This document shows, piece after piece, positions 1 to 10,428 of a stretch of 64,000 bases of DNA (positions within the stretch are counted from its first letter, which is position 1; each line of letters starts with the position of its first letter). The position numbers were made by a program, and so were the translations under genes. Source of the DNA: Leguminivora glycinivorella (Eukaryota; Arthropoda; Insecta; Lepidoptera; Tortricidae); assembly GCF_023078275.1 (NCBI RefSeq), contig NC_062976.1:2976001-3040000 (forward strand), given 5' to 3'. The notes beneath the pieces were generated by a model. That model was not told where the DNA came from, ran no database searches, and saw only the letters and a list, made by a program, of their open reading frames with translations.

Positions 1-174
1 ATAATGCATAAAAACATGTAGTTGCATGATTTCGGGACCTATTTATCTATAAATAAGCCTTAGGACTGGTGTAGAATTATTATAAGCCTCCACATTTGCG
101 CTGAACAATATATATAAGCAAATGATTATAGAGACTGCTAATTTTGCGATATTATATGCTCTGAGGTGAGACCC
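1..174. other. AT-rich flank, nothing recognised
   Basis: This stretch is AT-rich and lies before the first foldback element. I saw no open frame of note, no splice-flanked exon and no recognisable repeat. Confidence 0.5.
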
Positions 175-177
175 TTA

Positions 178-1374
178 CGGCCTAGCCACGACAATGGTCT
201 AAGGCGGCGAGCGGGGCGGCTGGGCTGCGCGGGAAACGCGCGCGGGCGCTAGCCATGCCACGTACTTTTAGAAGCGGCGGCAGGGCCTAGGAGCGGCCAG
301 AACGTTTTCATATTTAAAAACATGTTTTTTACTGTCGAATGTGACTCTGAAGTGCATAGAATGCTTTAATTAGTCAATTACGTCTTGTACAAGAGAATAT
401 GTGTGATGACTAAGTACATGGAATTTATTTTATGGCTAGTTAAATGATACTTAATATAAATAAACACTTAGAAAAAAATTAACAGTAAATACGAATAAAT
501 ACTATACAAAAATATGTTTGAAATCATTATTACATACTACATACGCGAAAGTACAATTCAATTTTCATTAAATAAAGGTTTCGGGTTCAAGACGCTCATA
601 ATAAAAACAAAATGTTTTGTTTCGCGCGGAATCGCTAGCCAGCTAGGCCGGTCGCGCCGCTGTAACGGCCTAGCCACGACAATGGTCTAAGGCGTTTTGC
701 GGCAGCGGCAAGCGGTAAGTCACAAAAACAAAAACGCAGCGCGCGCGAGGCATGCCACGACCTTGCCGCTGTTCGAAATCGCGCGCGGGTTTTTACGGGC
801 CTACCCGCGGGAGCGGCGCGCGGGGCGGCGCGCGACTCAAACAACTGTAGCGCGCCGCGCGGGCACCGCCACGACATTACAGCGGCGCGACCGGCCTAGG
901 CGGCTAGATGGGGCTAGCGATTCCGCGCGAAACAAAATATTTTGTTTTTATTATGAGCGTCTTGAACCCGAAACCTTTATTTAATGAAAATTGAATTTTA
1001 CTTTCGCGTATGTAGTATGTAATAATGTTTTCAAACATATTTTTGTATAGTGTTTATTCGTATTTACTGTTAATTTTTTTCTAAGTGTTTATTTATATTA
1101 AGTATCATTTAACTAGCCATAAAATAAATTCCATGTACTTAGTCATCACACATATTCTCTTGTACAAGACGTAATTGACTAATTAAAGCATTCTATGCAC
1201 TTTAGAGTCATATTCGACAGTAAAAAACATGTTTTTAAATATGAAAACGTTCTGGCCGCTCCTAGGCCCTGCCGCCGCTTCTAAAAGTACGTGGCATGGC
1301 TAGCGCCCGCGCGCGTTTCCCGCGCAGCCCAGCCGCCCCGCTCGCCGCCTTAGACCATTGTCGTGGCTAGGCCG
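178..1374. mobile_element. Large foldback element with TTA target duplication
   Basis: The first arm (178-663) is the near-exact reverse complement of the second (about 883-1374), so roughly 480 bp pair with each other. The element is flanked by TTA at 175-177 and 1375-1377. Its ends read CGGCCTAGCCACGACAATGG inward. The central part (about 661-882) is itself reverse-complementary to 1425-1636 outside the element. Open frames inside it are GC-rich, mirror each other on the two strands and resemble no protein I know. A 3-bp TWA duplication is known for PIF/Harbinger elements; placing this one there is inference. No transposase is present, so it would be non-autonomous. Confidence 0.75.
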
Positions 1375-1424
1375 TTAGACCATTGTCGTGGCTAGGCCGT
1401 TAGACCATTGTCGTGGCTAGGCCG
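1350..1424. repeat. Three tandem 25-bp copies of the foldback terminus
   Basis: The unit TTAGACCATTGTCGTGGCTA plus GGCCG is repeated head to tail at 1350-1374, 1375-1399 and 1400-1424. The first copy is the true end of the element at 178-1374; the other two look like duplicated ends or remains of repeated insertion into the same TTA. Confidence 0.85.
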
Positions 1425-1636
1425 TAATGTCGTGGCGGTGCGGGCGCGGCGCGCTACAGTTGTTCTCGTCGCGCGCCGCCCCGCGCGCCGCTCCCGCGGG
1501 TAGGCCCGTAAAAACCCGCGCGCGATTTCGAACAGCGGCAAGGTCGTGGCATGCCTCGCGCGCGCTGCGTTTTTGTTTTTGTGACTTACCGCTTGCCGCT
1601 GCCGCAAGACGCCTTAGACCATTGTCGTGGCTAGGC
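1425..1636. repeat. Inverted copy of the foldback core
   Basis: This segment is the reverse complement of about 661-882, the centre of the large foldback, with few differences. It ends at 1634-1636 in the same terminal motif followed by TTA. The order is therefore arm, core, reversed arm, two spare ends, reversed core. Confidence 0.8.
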
Positions 1637-1641
1637 CGTTA

Positions 1642-1786
1642 CGGCCCAGCCACGACATTGGTCTAAGCGCGACAGCGGCGAGCGGCAGCCATACGTGCGA
1701 ATGAAAAGTCCCATCGCTGTGTCTCGCTCTAATGTATGGCCGCCGCTCACCGCTGTCGCGCTTAGACCAATGTCGTGGCTGAGCCG
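1642..1786. mobile_element. Small palindromic MITE of the same family
   Basis: The ends CGGCCCAGCCACGACATTGG and its complement bound a 145-bp palindrome with arms of about 55 bp. TTA flanks it at 1639-1641 and 1787-1789. The terminal motif matches the larger foldback with small changes, so it is a second subfamily inserted beside it. Confidence 0.8.
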
Positions 1787-1789
1787 TTA

Positions 1790-2190
1790 AGCGAGATTTC
1801 AAGTCTATCCAAAAAGCAGAAAAACTACAGTGAAATTTTAGCAGTCTTTATTATTATATCACACTTTTTTTATTTACCACTGAACTTCGTTTTTGCCTAA
1901 ATGTGGAGGGACCTGTTCGTTTTTATATTAACTTAGGTTTAAGCATTAGTTTTGGACTTACCAGCCAGCGCCGCGATTTTGTGATTTATATTATTTGTAT
2001 GAGAGGCGTTTGTTATACAGTTTTATGTAAGATTCTGCGATAGTATGGTAGATATCCTAATAAAGAGGTTTTTTGTTACCGGCATTTTTTTGCAAATTTG
2101 AATAAAAGTTTGATGGGTAGGTAATTAAAAGTCTGCTTTACTATGTAAATGTTGTATTAACTTTTAAACCATTATTTGGGAAGAGATTGA
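1790..2190. other. AT-rich spacer, nothing recognised
   Basis: No coding or repeat signature could be supported in this stretch. Confidence 0.4.
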
Positions 2191-2195
2191 TAAGG

Positions 2196-2300
2196 TTTTA
2201 TTAATACCACGTCGGTGGAAAAAACAGGTCTACAGCCCGCCTGATGGAATGCGGTCACCGTAACCTATGGACGCCTGCAACTCAGGGGGTGTCACAAGAT
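2196..2300 (-). mobile_element. LINE 3' end scrap (CR1/Jockey type)
   Basis: On the minus strand this matches the tail of the LINE fragment at 15800-16075, including the stretch around GACGCCTGCAACTC, the hexamer-rich CATCAGGCGG region and the GACGTGGTAT end. Only the terminal ~100 bp survive. Confidence 0.65.
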
Positions 2301-2950
2301 TATTCTAGAAAAATGTCGAAAATATAATAATGATGTGCTTTACTTTTTTCTTTATTATTACACCGTGTTTTATATTATTGACATTTACCCGTGGAACAAC
2401 AATTTTTATATAACATTGATTTACAAGCGATGTACACAACTGAGTTTGAGTCGACTTTAAGTCATTGGTGATTTTTGAACATATTATTTAAGGTGAAACT
2501 TCTCTGTATACTTAGTTAAAACGTACGTTAAAGATGTTAAAATTTAACCTACTTTGCATGGCAGGCTAGACCGATTATGATGAAAATAACGAATTTATTA
2601 GTAAAAAAAAAATGTAAAAATTATTTCCTTTCGTAAATGACAAATTAAAAAGACAAGTGCCAACTAAATAAAAGAGACCGTTATATCAAACAAAGTTTGC
2701 ATTAAGTGACATAATAACATGTAAAAATGTGAAATTTATATTTTTAGTGAATTTTTGGTCAGTTCTGCTATACTCAGAATCATGAGCACTTTCTATTTCA
2801 ATAGGAGAAAAAAGTGTTCCAGAATTTCCATACATTTTTGTTACTCTCTCCTTTCCTCTTTTGTTAAACAAACAAATAGTAACAAAATAGGAAAAAATCT
2901 TATGGGACATTTTTCCTATTAGGTTTGAAAAGAAGGTTCCTTCCGTGATT
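2301..2950. other. AT-rich spacer, nothing recognised
   Basis: Short open frames occur on the minus strand (for example 2686-2958) but have no recognisable motif, splice context or codon bias. Confidence 0.4.
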
Positions 2951-2954
2951 TTTC

Positions 2955-3126
2955 TCACTTAATGGTCTCACCGGAAGACCAGCGCTGGAAGTCGCCAGCA
3001 ATATGCTGAGGTGAGGTCATTTCGTGGCACTTTATTACTATTCTATGTCAGTGTAAAATTGTTTATGATCTGTGTGCTTTCGAATAAAAATATTCTATTT
3101 TATTCTATTCTATTCTATTCTATTCT
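2955..3126 (+). mobile_element. Retroposon 3' end with (ATTCT)n tail
   Basis: A short 3' UTR-like segment containing AGACCAGCGCTGGAAGTCGC and an AATAAA-like hexamer passes straight into repeated TATTC units (about 3093-3126). This is the usual form of a truncated insect LINE with a microsatellite tail; the clade is not certain. Confidence 0.6.
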
Positions 3127-3221
3127 AAAAAGTTAGTGATTCTAAGTAGAAATAATATGTAATTTATCAAAAATATCACTTTTAAAAAAAGTGGACAAAA
3201 AAAGACACGCTCAAACAGTAA

Positions 3222-3352
3222 TAGCCCTAAATAAGAGTTTTGAATGATTCACGGTTATTATTTGTGCCGTTTGTATATCCGAGGTCTTATATAGAGAGAG
3301 TACGTCGTAGACGTCGCATCGGACCGATAGATGGCGCCACCGTTCGTTGTAA
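3222..3352. repeat. Dispersed repeat shared with 8372-8530
   Basis: The segment from AATAGCCCTAAATAAGAG through the CCGTTTGTATATCCGAGGTC motif to GGTGGCG occurs in reverse orientation at 8372-8530. Here it is a single arm; at the second site it forms part of an inverted repeat. Confidence 0.65.
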
Positions 3353-3900
3353 GTCGCTCCGGCGTCACACCGCCGCGATGTTGGTAGTCCCGTTTTCCCC
3401 ACCTGCAACATAAGGCTTCTACGCGCCCCGACCCGCCACCAGCCACCCTCTTTGTTTCGTCGAACGCCGAAGTGACCGGTTGTCGCGTATTCCGTTCGAA
3501 CATTTTTACAGCATGGTGTCTCGAAATTAATCTTTTAGTTTCTATTTCCTTGTTACTCCTGGTCAAACCAGAGTTATTCGTGTTTTTATTTAAAAAGTGG
3601 CTTATAACGTTTCGGAATTATGAAATTTTTCAATTTCAATTTTCACCGTCAATTCTTTCTTCCCTTTTAATTTACGCTCGTTCGTCTTGAATAATGAGAT
3701 ATATTATGCCTCGCTAGCGATCATTATTCGTCTTTCGGGGTTCTCACAATAGAAATGAACGAGCGGTGCTTTATGATTCTACCCACTTTTTTGTAAGAAA
3801 GTTCCATGCTGCAAAAATCGTTACCGTTAATCAGTTTTCTTTTAAACTATTCGCATTTCCGAGACTAAAGTAGGAAGTGTTATCCGCGTATTAAAAGTTT
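3353..3900. other. Unique spacer
   Basis: The stretch leads into GC-rich DNA. Small open frames (3258-3566 minus, 3472-3690 plus) have no recognisable domain. Confidence 0.35.
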
Positions 3901-3907
3901 CGCGCGA

Positions 3908-4170
3908 GAATATAAGCGGTAACGTAGGTAAGTTGCTCCGCCGGGGACCACGTGCTCCGGGGACCACGTGCTTCGCAACCGCGTGCTGCGCGACCTGCGG
4001 GCGGCGGCGGCGGCGGCGGCGGGCGCGGTGGAGGAATACCGCGCTCCAAGAAGGTTTGAATTTCTCCGACGAATGGGTGAGCAGATTCATATTATTTTAG
4101 AAAGAACATGTTCGGTTTCCGATTCGGTGCGGAGGCCCCAAGCCACGTGTCGGCGCCGGAACTTACTGTA
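3908..4170 (+). promoter_or_regulatory. Possible promoter: TATA-like box and three CACGTG E-boxes
   Basis: A TATAAG motif at about 3911 precedes two tandem ~19-bp units, each holding GGACCACGTGCT (about 3951-3987), then a GGC trinucleotide run (about 4000-4022) and a third CACGTG at about 4145. The GC and CpG content rises sharply from here to 6.1 kb. CACGTG is the classical bHLH E-box. Promoter activity is inference, since no gene can be assigned downstream. Confidence 0.3.
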
Positions 4171-4179
4171 GCGCTGCGA

Positions 4180-4420
4180 TAGCGCCACTGACCGCGGCAG
4201 TGTTGTCCGCCGCGTCGGCGCCGCCGAAGTTGCGTAGAAGTTGCCTCCTCGTTAACGATGGCCATCTCTGCGGTGCCGCCGAACAACGTTGTGGCCGCCA
4301 CATAGGCGTCGCGTGCGACGCTGTAAGTATGTCTGCTGCTGCCCCGACGCGAGCGCCGCGCCGTTAGTGATCTGTCGTCAATATGCAGGCTACCAGCGCG
4401 GCCACCTTCTGCCCCCGCCA
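4180..4420. repeat. Degenerate flank of the 97-bp minisatellite
   Basis: GC-rich DNA with pieces resembling the 97-bp unit (GGCCGCCAC, TCTGCTGC, GGCGTCG) but no regular period. Open frames run through it only because stop codons are rare. Confidence 0.5.
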
Positions 4421-5396
4421 CAACGCCGCGAGCCTGCTGAAGCTGTCCACCAATATCGCTGGCCGCCACGCTTATGCTGGCGCCTCGATGGTGATGCAGA
4501 GCGTTCGTCTGCCGTGACAACGCCGCGATCCTGCTGAAGCTGTCCACCAATATCGCTGGCCGCCACGCTTATGCTGGCGCCTCGATGGTGATGCAGAGCG
4601 TTCGTCTGCCGTGACAACGCCGCGATCCTGCTGAAGCTGTCCACCAATATCGCTGGCCGCCACGCTTATGCTGGCGCCTCGATGGTGATGCAGAGCGTGC
4701 GTCTGCCTTGACAACGCCGAGACCCTGCTGAAGCTGTCCACCAATATCGCTGGCCGCCACGCTTATGCTGGCGCCTCGATGGTGATGCAGAGCGTTCGTC
4801 TGCCATGACAACGCCGCGATCCTGCTGAAGCTGTCCACCAGTATCGCTGGCCGCCACGCTTATGCTGGCGCCTCGATGGTGATGCAGAGCGTGCGTCTGC
4901 CTTGACAACGCCGCGAGCCTGCTGAAGCTGTCCACCAATATCGCTGGCCGCCACGCTTATGCTGGCGCCTCGATGGTGATGCAGAGCGTTCGTCTGCCGT
5001 GACAACGCCGCGATCCTGCTGACTGTCCACCAGTATCGCTGGCCGCCACGGTTATGCTGGCGCCTCGATGGTAATGCAGAGCGTGCGTCAGCCCTGACAA
5101 CGCCGCGATCCTGCTGTAGCTGTCCACCAGTATCGCTGGCCGCCACGCTTATGCTGGCGCCTCGATGGTGATGCAGCGAGCTCATCTGCCGTGACAACGC
5201 CGCGATCCTGCTGAAGCTGTCCACCAGTATCGCTGGCCGCCACGCTTATGCTGGCGCCTCGATGGTGATGCAGCGCGCTCATCTGCCGTGAAAACGCCGC
5301 GACCCCGCTGAAGCTGTCCACCAGTATCGCTGGCCGCCACGCTTATGCTGGCGCCTCGATGGTGATGCAGAGCGTTCGTCTGCCGTGACAAGCCTC
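4421..5396. repeat. 97-bp tandem minisatellite, about ten units
   Basis: The motif AGCTGTCCACCAATATCGCT recurs at 4441, 4538, 4635, 4732, 4829 and 4926, exactly 97 bp apart, then about every 94 to 97 bp until 5311. The unit near 5023 lacks three bases (CTGACTGTCC for CTGAAGCTGTCC). Units differ by a few substitutions such as AATATC/AGTATC and GTTCG/GTGCG. Because 97 is not a multiple of three, no frame can read the same peptide in successive units, so the overlapping minus-strand open frames are not a repeat protein. Confidence 0.95.
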
Positions 5397-6080
5397 AGTG
5401 GTGATGCGGAGCGTAATACTGTTAACCGCTGCACAGGCGTCGCAATCCTTCTGCTGCGTCTGCCGTGACATCGCCGCAAGCTACTTGAAATTTTCCACCG
5501 GTGTCGTCGGCCGACACGCTGATGCTGGCGCCTTGATGTCGCCTCGATCGCACGAGGTAAGATTGCAGACGCGGCGACCTTCATCGCGCCACCGAGCGCA
5601 ATACTGCGGCTGCCGCGAAGGCGTCGCTAATTTTCCTGCCGCGTCTGCCGTGACGACGCCGCGAACTCTGTTGATGCTGTTCACCGATGTAGCTGACTGT
5701 CATGCTGGCGCCGGTGCCTCCCGCGCTGACGGCGGCGACCTCGAGAGGGCCACCGAGCACGATACTGCGTGACGCGACAGGGGCATCGAAGACGCCTTTC
5801 GAGCTGACGACGGCCGTCTCAATCTCACCGCCGAACGTAACATCGTCTGCTGCAGTGACAAGCTGGTAAGATTGCTGATGTGGTCCCTTGGTACTGCTAG
5901 CCGCCACGCTGATAACGCCCGTCGCGCCTAAGATGTCACGCTCACCGCGAGCACTGTCTTCCCAATGGTGCCACGACCATATCCGAGCTCCGTCTGCTAC
6001 GGTATCGTTGCAGACTCTGTTGCTGACCAGGCTGATACTGCCCTCCAATGTGACGCCGGGCGCCGCTATCAGCTGACATC
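5397..6080. repeat. Diverged continuation of the minisatellite
   Basis: Unit-like blocks continue at roughly unit spacing but much decayed: GCTGATGCTGGCGCCTTGATG near 5518, CATGCTGGCGCC near 5700, CTAGCCGCCACGCTGATAACGCC near 5898. The conserved core therefore sits inside an older, wider array. A 155-codon minus frame (5581-6048) is open but reads decayed units, so I do not call it a gene. Confidence 0.6.
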
Positions 6081-7250
6081 CCGTACACTATGGTATCCAC
6101 TCTTCTCTTTCCAGTTCCCGTGAAGTACTTCGACAGTATTTACACTCTATTTTGACCAATGACTCCTCCGTCGCCGAAGTGAGAACAGATAAATTCTAAA
6201 GATGCTACGTCCTAACGTGGCTTGGCCACCCATAGTTGAATGAGGTAAGACGTCAATAACCGGACGAGGAGCCGCACTGCTGCGAGGGTGTCCTGACGAT
6301 GTTCGCGAGCTATCTAATCGGAGAGGCGCCTCGCGAGACGACCCTGTGATTCCTGTACGTCGCTCATTGTGTAGGTCAAAGACATCGTAAAGGTTTGCGG
6401 AATTTAAAAAAAAAAAACTCTTTCAGAATGTCCAGATCTGAATTCGAGCCAGCGTGCTGCATCCTGAGCGTGCGTCTGTTTACCGGGCGGACACCAAAAC
6501 CGATCGGTAATCTGGCCGCGGGGGTTCCAAGTACACGACGATTTCCCGGAGACTTGTGGCGCCCCCTGTCCATTCGAGAGATTAACTTATTCGCCGAGCC
6601 TCTAATAAACAAATTGGGAAAAATAAACCCGCTTCGCCTTAGTGAACTTGAAATTCCAGCTCAAAGCGAAAGGGGCCAGGAACTCAGGAGGACTTCAGTA
6701 GTTATCATCTGGCTCGACTATACTGAATTAATATAGTGCTTGATTCGATCGTAGAACCTGATTTCATCAATTTCACAACTTTCGTAGTCTACAGAGGGAG
6801 GTTGGTTTCCAGCATTACCTCGTACAGCTGCCGATAGCTGTAGTTAGGCCAATCGCTCCTGTTTTGCTTGCATTTGCAGCCCGATAAGACCTTCAATAAT
6901 CGGAATATTGTACAAAGTAAAGCTCTTCCGATGGAAAATAATCTTCAACAGGCGGTGGCGCTGGCGACTGAAGTGACATGCAGCCGGATTAAGGTTCGCA
7001 TAGCACTATATGCTATGCACAGTTCGGTTGTATGTTATGTTATGCTGTACGATGGCAGGACTACATCTCTTCTGTTACGAGTAACTACGACAGTAACTGC
7101 TGACTCCAACAGACTGTCGTACGAGGTCAGTATGCACCCCCTGGGAGCCAAGTAAGTGACCTTCGGTGACCTCGCCTTCTTCTGCTTCGCCCGTCATCGT
7201 ACCTCTTCGTCTGCGAGAGCCCTGCATTACGCCGTACAACGGTACGTATT
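6081..7250. other. Spacer with one uncharacterised open frame
   Basis: An open frame of 113 codons (6395-6736, plus) starts after a run of A and contains no recognisable domain, signal peptide or conserved motif. Neither strand showed a splice-flanked exon that I could support. The rest is unique DNA of intermediate GC. Confidence 0.35.
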
Positions 7251-7256
7251 AAGCCT

Positions 7257-7464
7257 CCGCCACACATAAAGCGCATTCCGCTTCGCTAACGCTACGCTAT
7301 CAGCGCGCTGAATGCGCGCGCATTCCGCTCGCGTCCCGCGCGCGTTGCGCTCGCAATCCGCGCTCGTTAGTTCCCGCTAGTGCCCACGGGGCGCAACGCC
7401 AGCGTTTGTGCGGTGCACCGCCATTATTGCGCTCCGCCTACGCTCTCAAAGCGCGCATGTGTGG
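7257..7464. mobile_element. MITE with CCGCCACACAT termini
   Basis: The left end CCGCCACACATAAAGCGC is mirrored at the right end by GCGCGCATGTGTGGCGG. The interior is strongly CpG-rich with internal GCGC inverted motifs. No target duplication could be fixed. Confidence 0.55.
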
Positions 7465-7469
7465 CGGTG

Positions 7470-8370
7470 TTTTAATTCACCCCTTGACCTGCTACCACGA
7501 CGTGTTCAGCAACCACCAGCGATGCGACACGGACGTCACCTCTCAGTCTACACTGTCGACCTTCATTGCACGAAGTAGAAATCCGTCGCATCGGGTTTTG
7601 GATTAGGTAATGGATTACCCTAAGAGTCAATGACTGACTTGAAGAAATCGACTGATACCTCCGTCCAGTGTAGTAGCAATCGACAGCGCTCGTACTTTTC
7701 ATCTTCTAGGCTAGTTTTACCGAGCGATCAGTATCCTCAAATGCCCTCACTAAAAAGAGTTCAGAGTTCAGGAGTCTCGCTTGTAACCGCGCTCGCTTGA
7801 CGCGAAATAGTCTGATCGAAAATACCAGTATCGTAACAAATAGCCCTCGGGCGCGTGAGTGATGACCTTTTTCTGTGTTTGATACGGACGTAAGACGTTG
7901 GACTTTAAATAGTCATATCAAAGCTAATATTGATTTAGATAATTTTTACGAAGGGTTGACAAAAGCAGTATCAATTACGTTACCCTGCTACAGTACAGAT
8001 AGTTACACTACTTTTACAGTTAATTTCCACACTTTGTGTCTGAAATTGGGTTTATAATAACCTGATAAAATAACGTGTCTGTTAATAATAAAAGTGTATC
8101 TAAGGTTTTTGTATCTTGTTCAAGTCAGCCTCGCCTACAATGTATAATAATGTCATTTCTCTAAATATTCGCTGACTAAAGCTAAACGTCATCACGAAAA
8201 TCTCTTTAGGCGTTTCTGTCACCAAGATATTCGCGGATCGAAGGCGATTTCGACTGATACATCTGTCAAATCGGTTCAACAACCAATTCACTTATTCTTC
8301 TATGCTATGCCAATAGGGCTACCAAAGGCTTGCGCGCCAGCTGACTCGCCACCAGGAGATAATAAACAGG
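7470..8370. other. Spacer, nothing recognised
   Basis: Small open frames (7406-7606, 7875-8057 plus; 8100-8291 minus) carry no recognisable domain. Confidence 0.35.
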
Positions 8371-8371
8371 T

Positions 8372-8576
8372 CTCTATATAAGACCTCGGATATACAAACG
8401 GCACAAATAATATAAAAATTTTACCTTCCAATAAAATTGTTATTATTTTGCCACAACGAACGGTGGCGCCATCTATCGGTCCGATGCGACGTCTACGACG
8501 TACTCTCTCTATATAAGACCTCGGATATACCAGGCAAAATAATAACAATTTTATTGGAAGGTAAAATTTTTATATT
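8372..8576. mobile_element. Inverted-repeat element (CTCTATATAAGACCTCGG)
   Basis: CTCTATATAAGACCTCGGATATAC occurs twice in the same direction (about 8372 and 8508). AAAATTTTACCTTCCAATAA near 8415 is mirrored by TTATTGGAAGGTAAAATTTT near 8550. The middle block matches 3255-3352 in reverse. It is a composite of two repeats, probably a MITE inserted into another copy. Confidence 0.55.
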
Positions 8577-8583
8577 TTCATAA

Positions 8584-8902
8584 GACTTATATTGACCGGG
8601 ATATAGACCGTGATTACCTTTTTGATTTTTGTCGAGCTCCCGATATTTCGACGCAGTTGCATGCATCACGATCACGGAAAACTGACGAAGGCGGATGTTA
8701 AAGTTGCATAGACAGCGCGCGATCTACCCTCCTTCGCGCGGCTGCGTTCACTTTCAGCGTTACCACTGGTCGCATGCACTTTAACATCCGCCCGCCTTCG
8801 TCAGTTTTCCGTGATCATGATGCATGCGACTGCGTCGAAATATCGGGAGCTCGACAAAAATCAAAAAGGTAATCACGGTCTATATCCCGGTCTATATAAG
8901 TC
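8584..8902. mobile_element. Foldback MITE with GACTTATATTGACCGGGATATA ends
   Basis: Arms of about 125 bp (8584-8706 and 8775-8902) pair with few mismatches. They run from GACTTATATTGACCGGGA through CGTGATTACC and GTCGAGCTCCCGATATTTCG to GGAAAACTGACGAAGGCGG. The ~70 bp loop is GC-rich. A much shorter relative lies at 21915-21992. Confidence 0.75.
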
Positions 8903-9212
8903 TAATAGCCCTAAATGCCTTATAATTTCTGTTATAATGAAAATAGTAACCAACTTGTAAAGTAATTTCAATACAAAACAGAGAAACTACAACTGTATTA
9001 ATAAATAGTGTATTATCGCCTTGGTCGTGTGTTTAAGGTTTAGTTTATAATTATTATAAGTAAACGCCACAAATAAATTTATTTTTAAGTTACAAACTGC
9101 TTTTATTATGAAACCTGAATTTGAAAATCCTGCGCAAAATATCGCGAGGGCATTTCTTCGAGCATTTCGGATGGTTTGACTTCGATGGCAGAGTAGCATG
9201 AGTATAAGGCTT

Positions 9213-9331
9213 GGGGGCCGATTTTTGAGTCTCGCGGCGTTCGAATTCAGAAAATTGTCACTGAAAATAATAGGCAATTCACCGTTTTCAACCGGTATTT
9301 TAGTGACTGTGAGACTCAAAAATCGGCCCCC
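9213..9331 (+). mobile_element. MITE family A copy 1 (GGGGGCCGATTTTTGAGTCT)
   Basis: The ends GGGGGCCGATTTTTGAGTCTC and its complement bound 119 bp. The inner block includes GAATTCAGAAAATTGTCACTG and AACCGGTATTTTAGTGAC. Three further copies are at 37751, 45847 and 48283. It abuts a family B MITE directly. Confidence 0.8.
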
Positions 9332-9334
9332 TGG

Positions 9335-9451
9335 CCCCGTAGCCGAATATGGCCGAATGGCCTTTCAGCGACGCTAATGCAATCTATCTCTATCGCTCTT
9401 GCGGATTGGCGCGACAGAGCCAGACTGAAGAAATGCCATTCGGCTACGGGA
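9335..9451 (+). mobile_element. MITE family B copy 1 (CCGTAGCCGAATGGC)
   Basis: The termini CCCCGTAGCCGAAT and ATTCGGCTACGGG bound a segment with the family core ATCTATCTCTATCGC and GGCGCGACAGAGCC. The left end holds an extra duplicated ATGGCCGAATGG. Other copies start at 45546, 45687 and 48879. Confidence 0.8.
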
Positions 9452-9710
9452 CCCGAGTATCAGCCTCAGCGTCGACTTAGGACATTTGCAAGAGCTTCAA
9501 TTGTTTGACATGCACGCTAATACAAGCCCCGTATTCTCATATCTAAGTATTCTTAAACTGAACGGACCCGGGTAAGTCCTTAAACTACGTCCAACACCAC
9601 CGTATGATGCACAGCGTTCCATACGGTGGTTTAATTTTTATTTTAGTCAGCTTCAATCAAAATTTGGAGAAAGAAATTTTGTTTTTGGTTGACTACACGA
9701 GGACAAGCAT

Positions 9711-9807
9711 GGTCGCGCGATAAATGATAAAACATCAGGCAGTCCCTATAGCACTATTTGTAAGTGCGATAGGGACGACCCTACGTTTTATCGTTTATCG
9801 CGCGACC
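9711..9807. mobile_element. Short MITE with GGTCGCGCGATAAA ends
   Basis: GGTCGCGCGATAAATGATAA at the left is mirrored by TTATCGTTTATCGCGCGACC at the right, with the inner pair CCCTATAGCACT and GTGCGATAGGG. The element is 97 bp and has no coding capacity. Confidence 0.7.
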
Positions 9808-10247
9808 TATCTCTCTGTGCTGAGCTATCTCCAATTATAAATGTGATGTTGGAGCTGGCTCTTGTTGGTAAAAAAAAGGTAAACTGAAGGTTTGGGAAAA
9901 GGTATACAAATATCCTGGACATTTGCATACTGTATTCATTTTATTTAGGATTGTTTAGCGACAAAATATCTTGTTTTGCTCAACAATTCTATGTGGTTTT
10001 TCTAAGGTAATGGTAAGGTGGTAAGTATTGGTTTGCCTTCAGCTAAGTTTAAATAGTAGGTACTATTCAGTCAGATCTTGAACGATTTTGTGAAAAACAA
10101 AAACTTCAAGATTTTGACGATTTTGGCGTGAAAAAAAGGTGCATTCAGGGTTTTGACCGAATGACAGAAATGCTCAGGCAATTCCGAAAGGGGAATCTTG
10201 ATATGATGGAAATAATGGTAATTTTTATGTGACTTTCGGAATTACCC

Positions 10248-10428
10248 TTCTTCTTCTTCTTTAACCTAGCGTTTTCCCGGCCTAGCGCCAGGGTCCGCTT
10301 TCCTGCTCAGCCTTCTCCACTTTGCCCGGTCTTCGGCATCCTGTGGTGAGAGATTGTTCTTTTCCATGTCCGCTGTCACGTCGTCCAGCCAGCGCTTCTT
10401 AGGCCTACTACCGCGGCCGCGTGACTTT
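10248..10428 (-). mobile_element. Truncated RTE-type LINE 3' end with 17-bp target duplication
   Basis: Read on the minus strand, the fragment encodes the C-terminal end of an RTE-clade polymerase protein (RPKKRWLDDVTADMEKNN, then DAEDRAKWRRLSRKADPG, then a stop) followed by a GAAGAAGAA tail. The sequence GACTTTCGGAATTACCC flanks it exactly on both sides (10231-10247 and 10429-10445). A perfect duplication of this length is typical of target-primed reverse transcription. It lies just upstream of the first recognised exon of the TFIIB-like gene. Confidence 0.88.

Noticed and set aside
697..1607. Paired Arg/Ala-rich frames on both strands
   Set aside because: They mirror each other because they lie in inverted copies of a foldback element.
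4421..5396. CRISPR-like regular repeat
   Set aside because: The units are contiguous 97-bp tandem repeats with no unique spacers, and the genome is eukaryotic.
4092..5584. A series of overlapping minus-strand frames reading SISVAASDIGGQLQQ-like peptides
   Set aside because: The underlying unit is 97 bp, so the frame shifts at every unit; the frames stay open only through GC richness.
5581..6048. 155-codon minus-strand frame as a gene
   Set aside because: Its peptide matches decayed minisatellite units and has no domain or splice support.
6395..6736. 113-codon plus-strand frame as a gene
   Set aside because: No recognisable domain, no promoter or splice context and unremarkable codon use; left as an uncharacterised frame.
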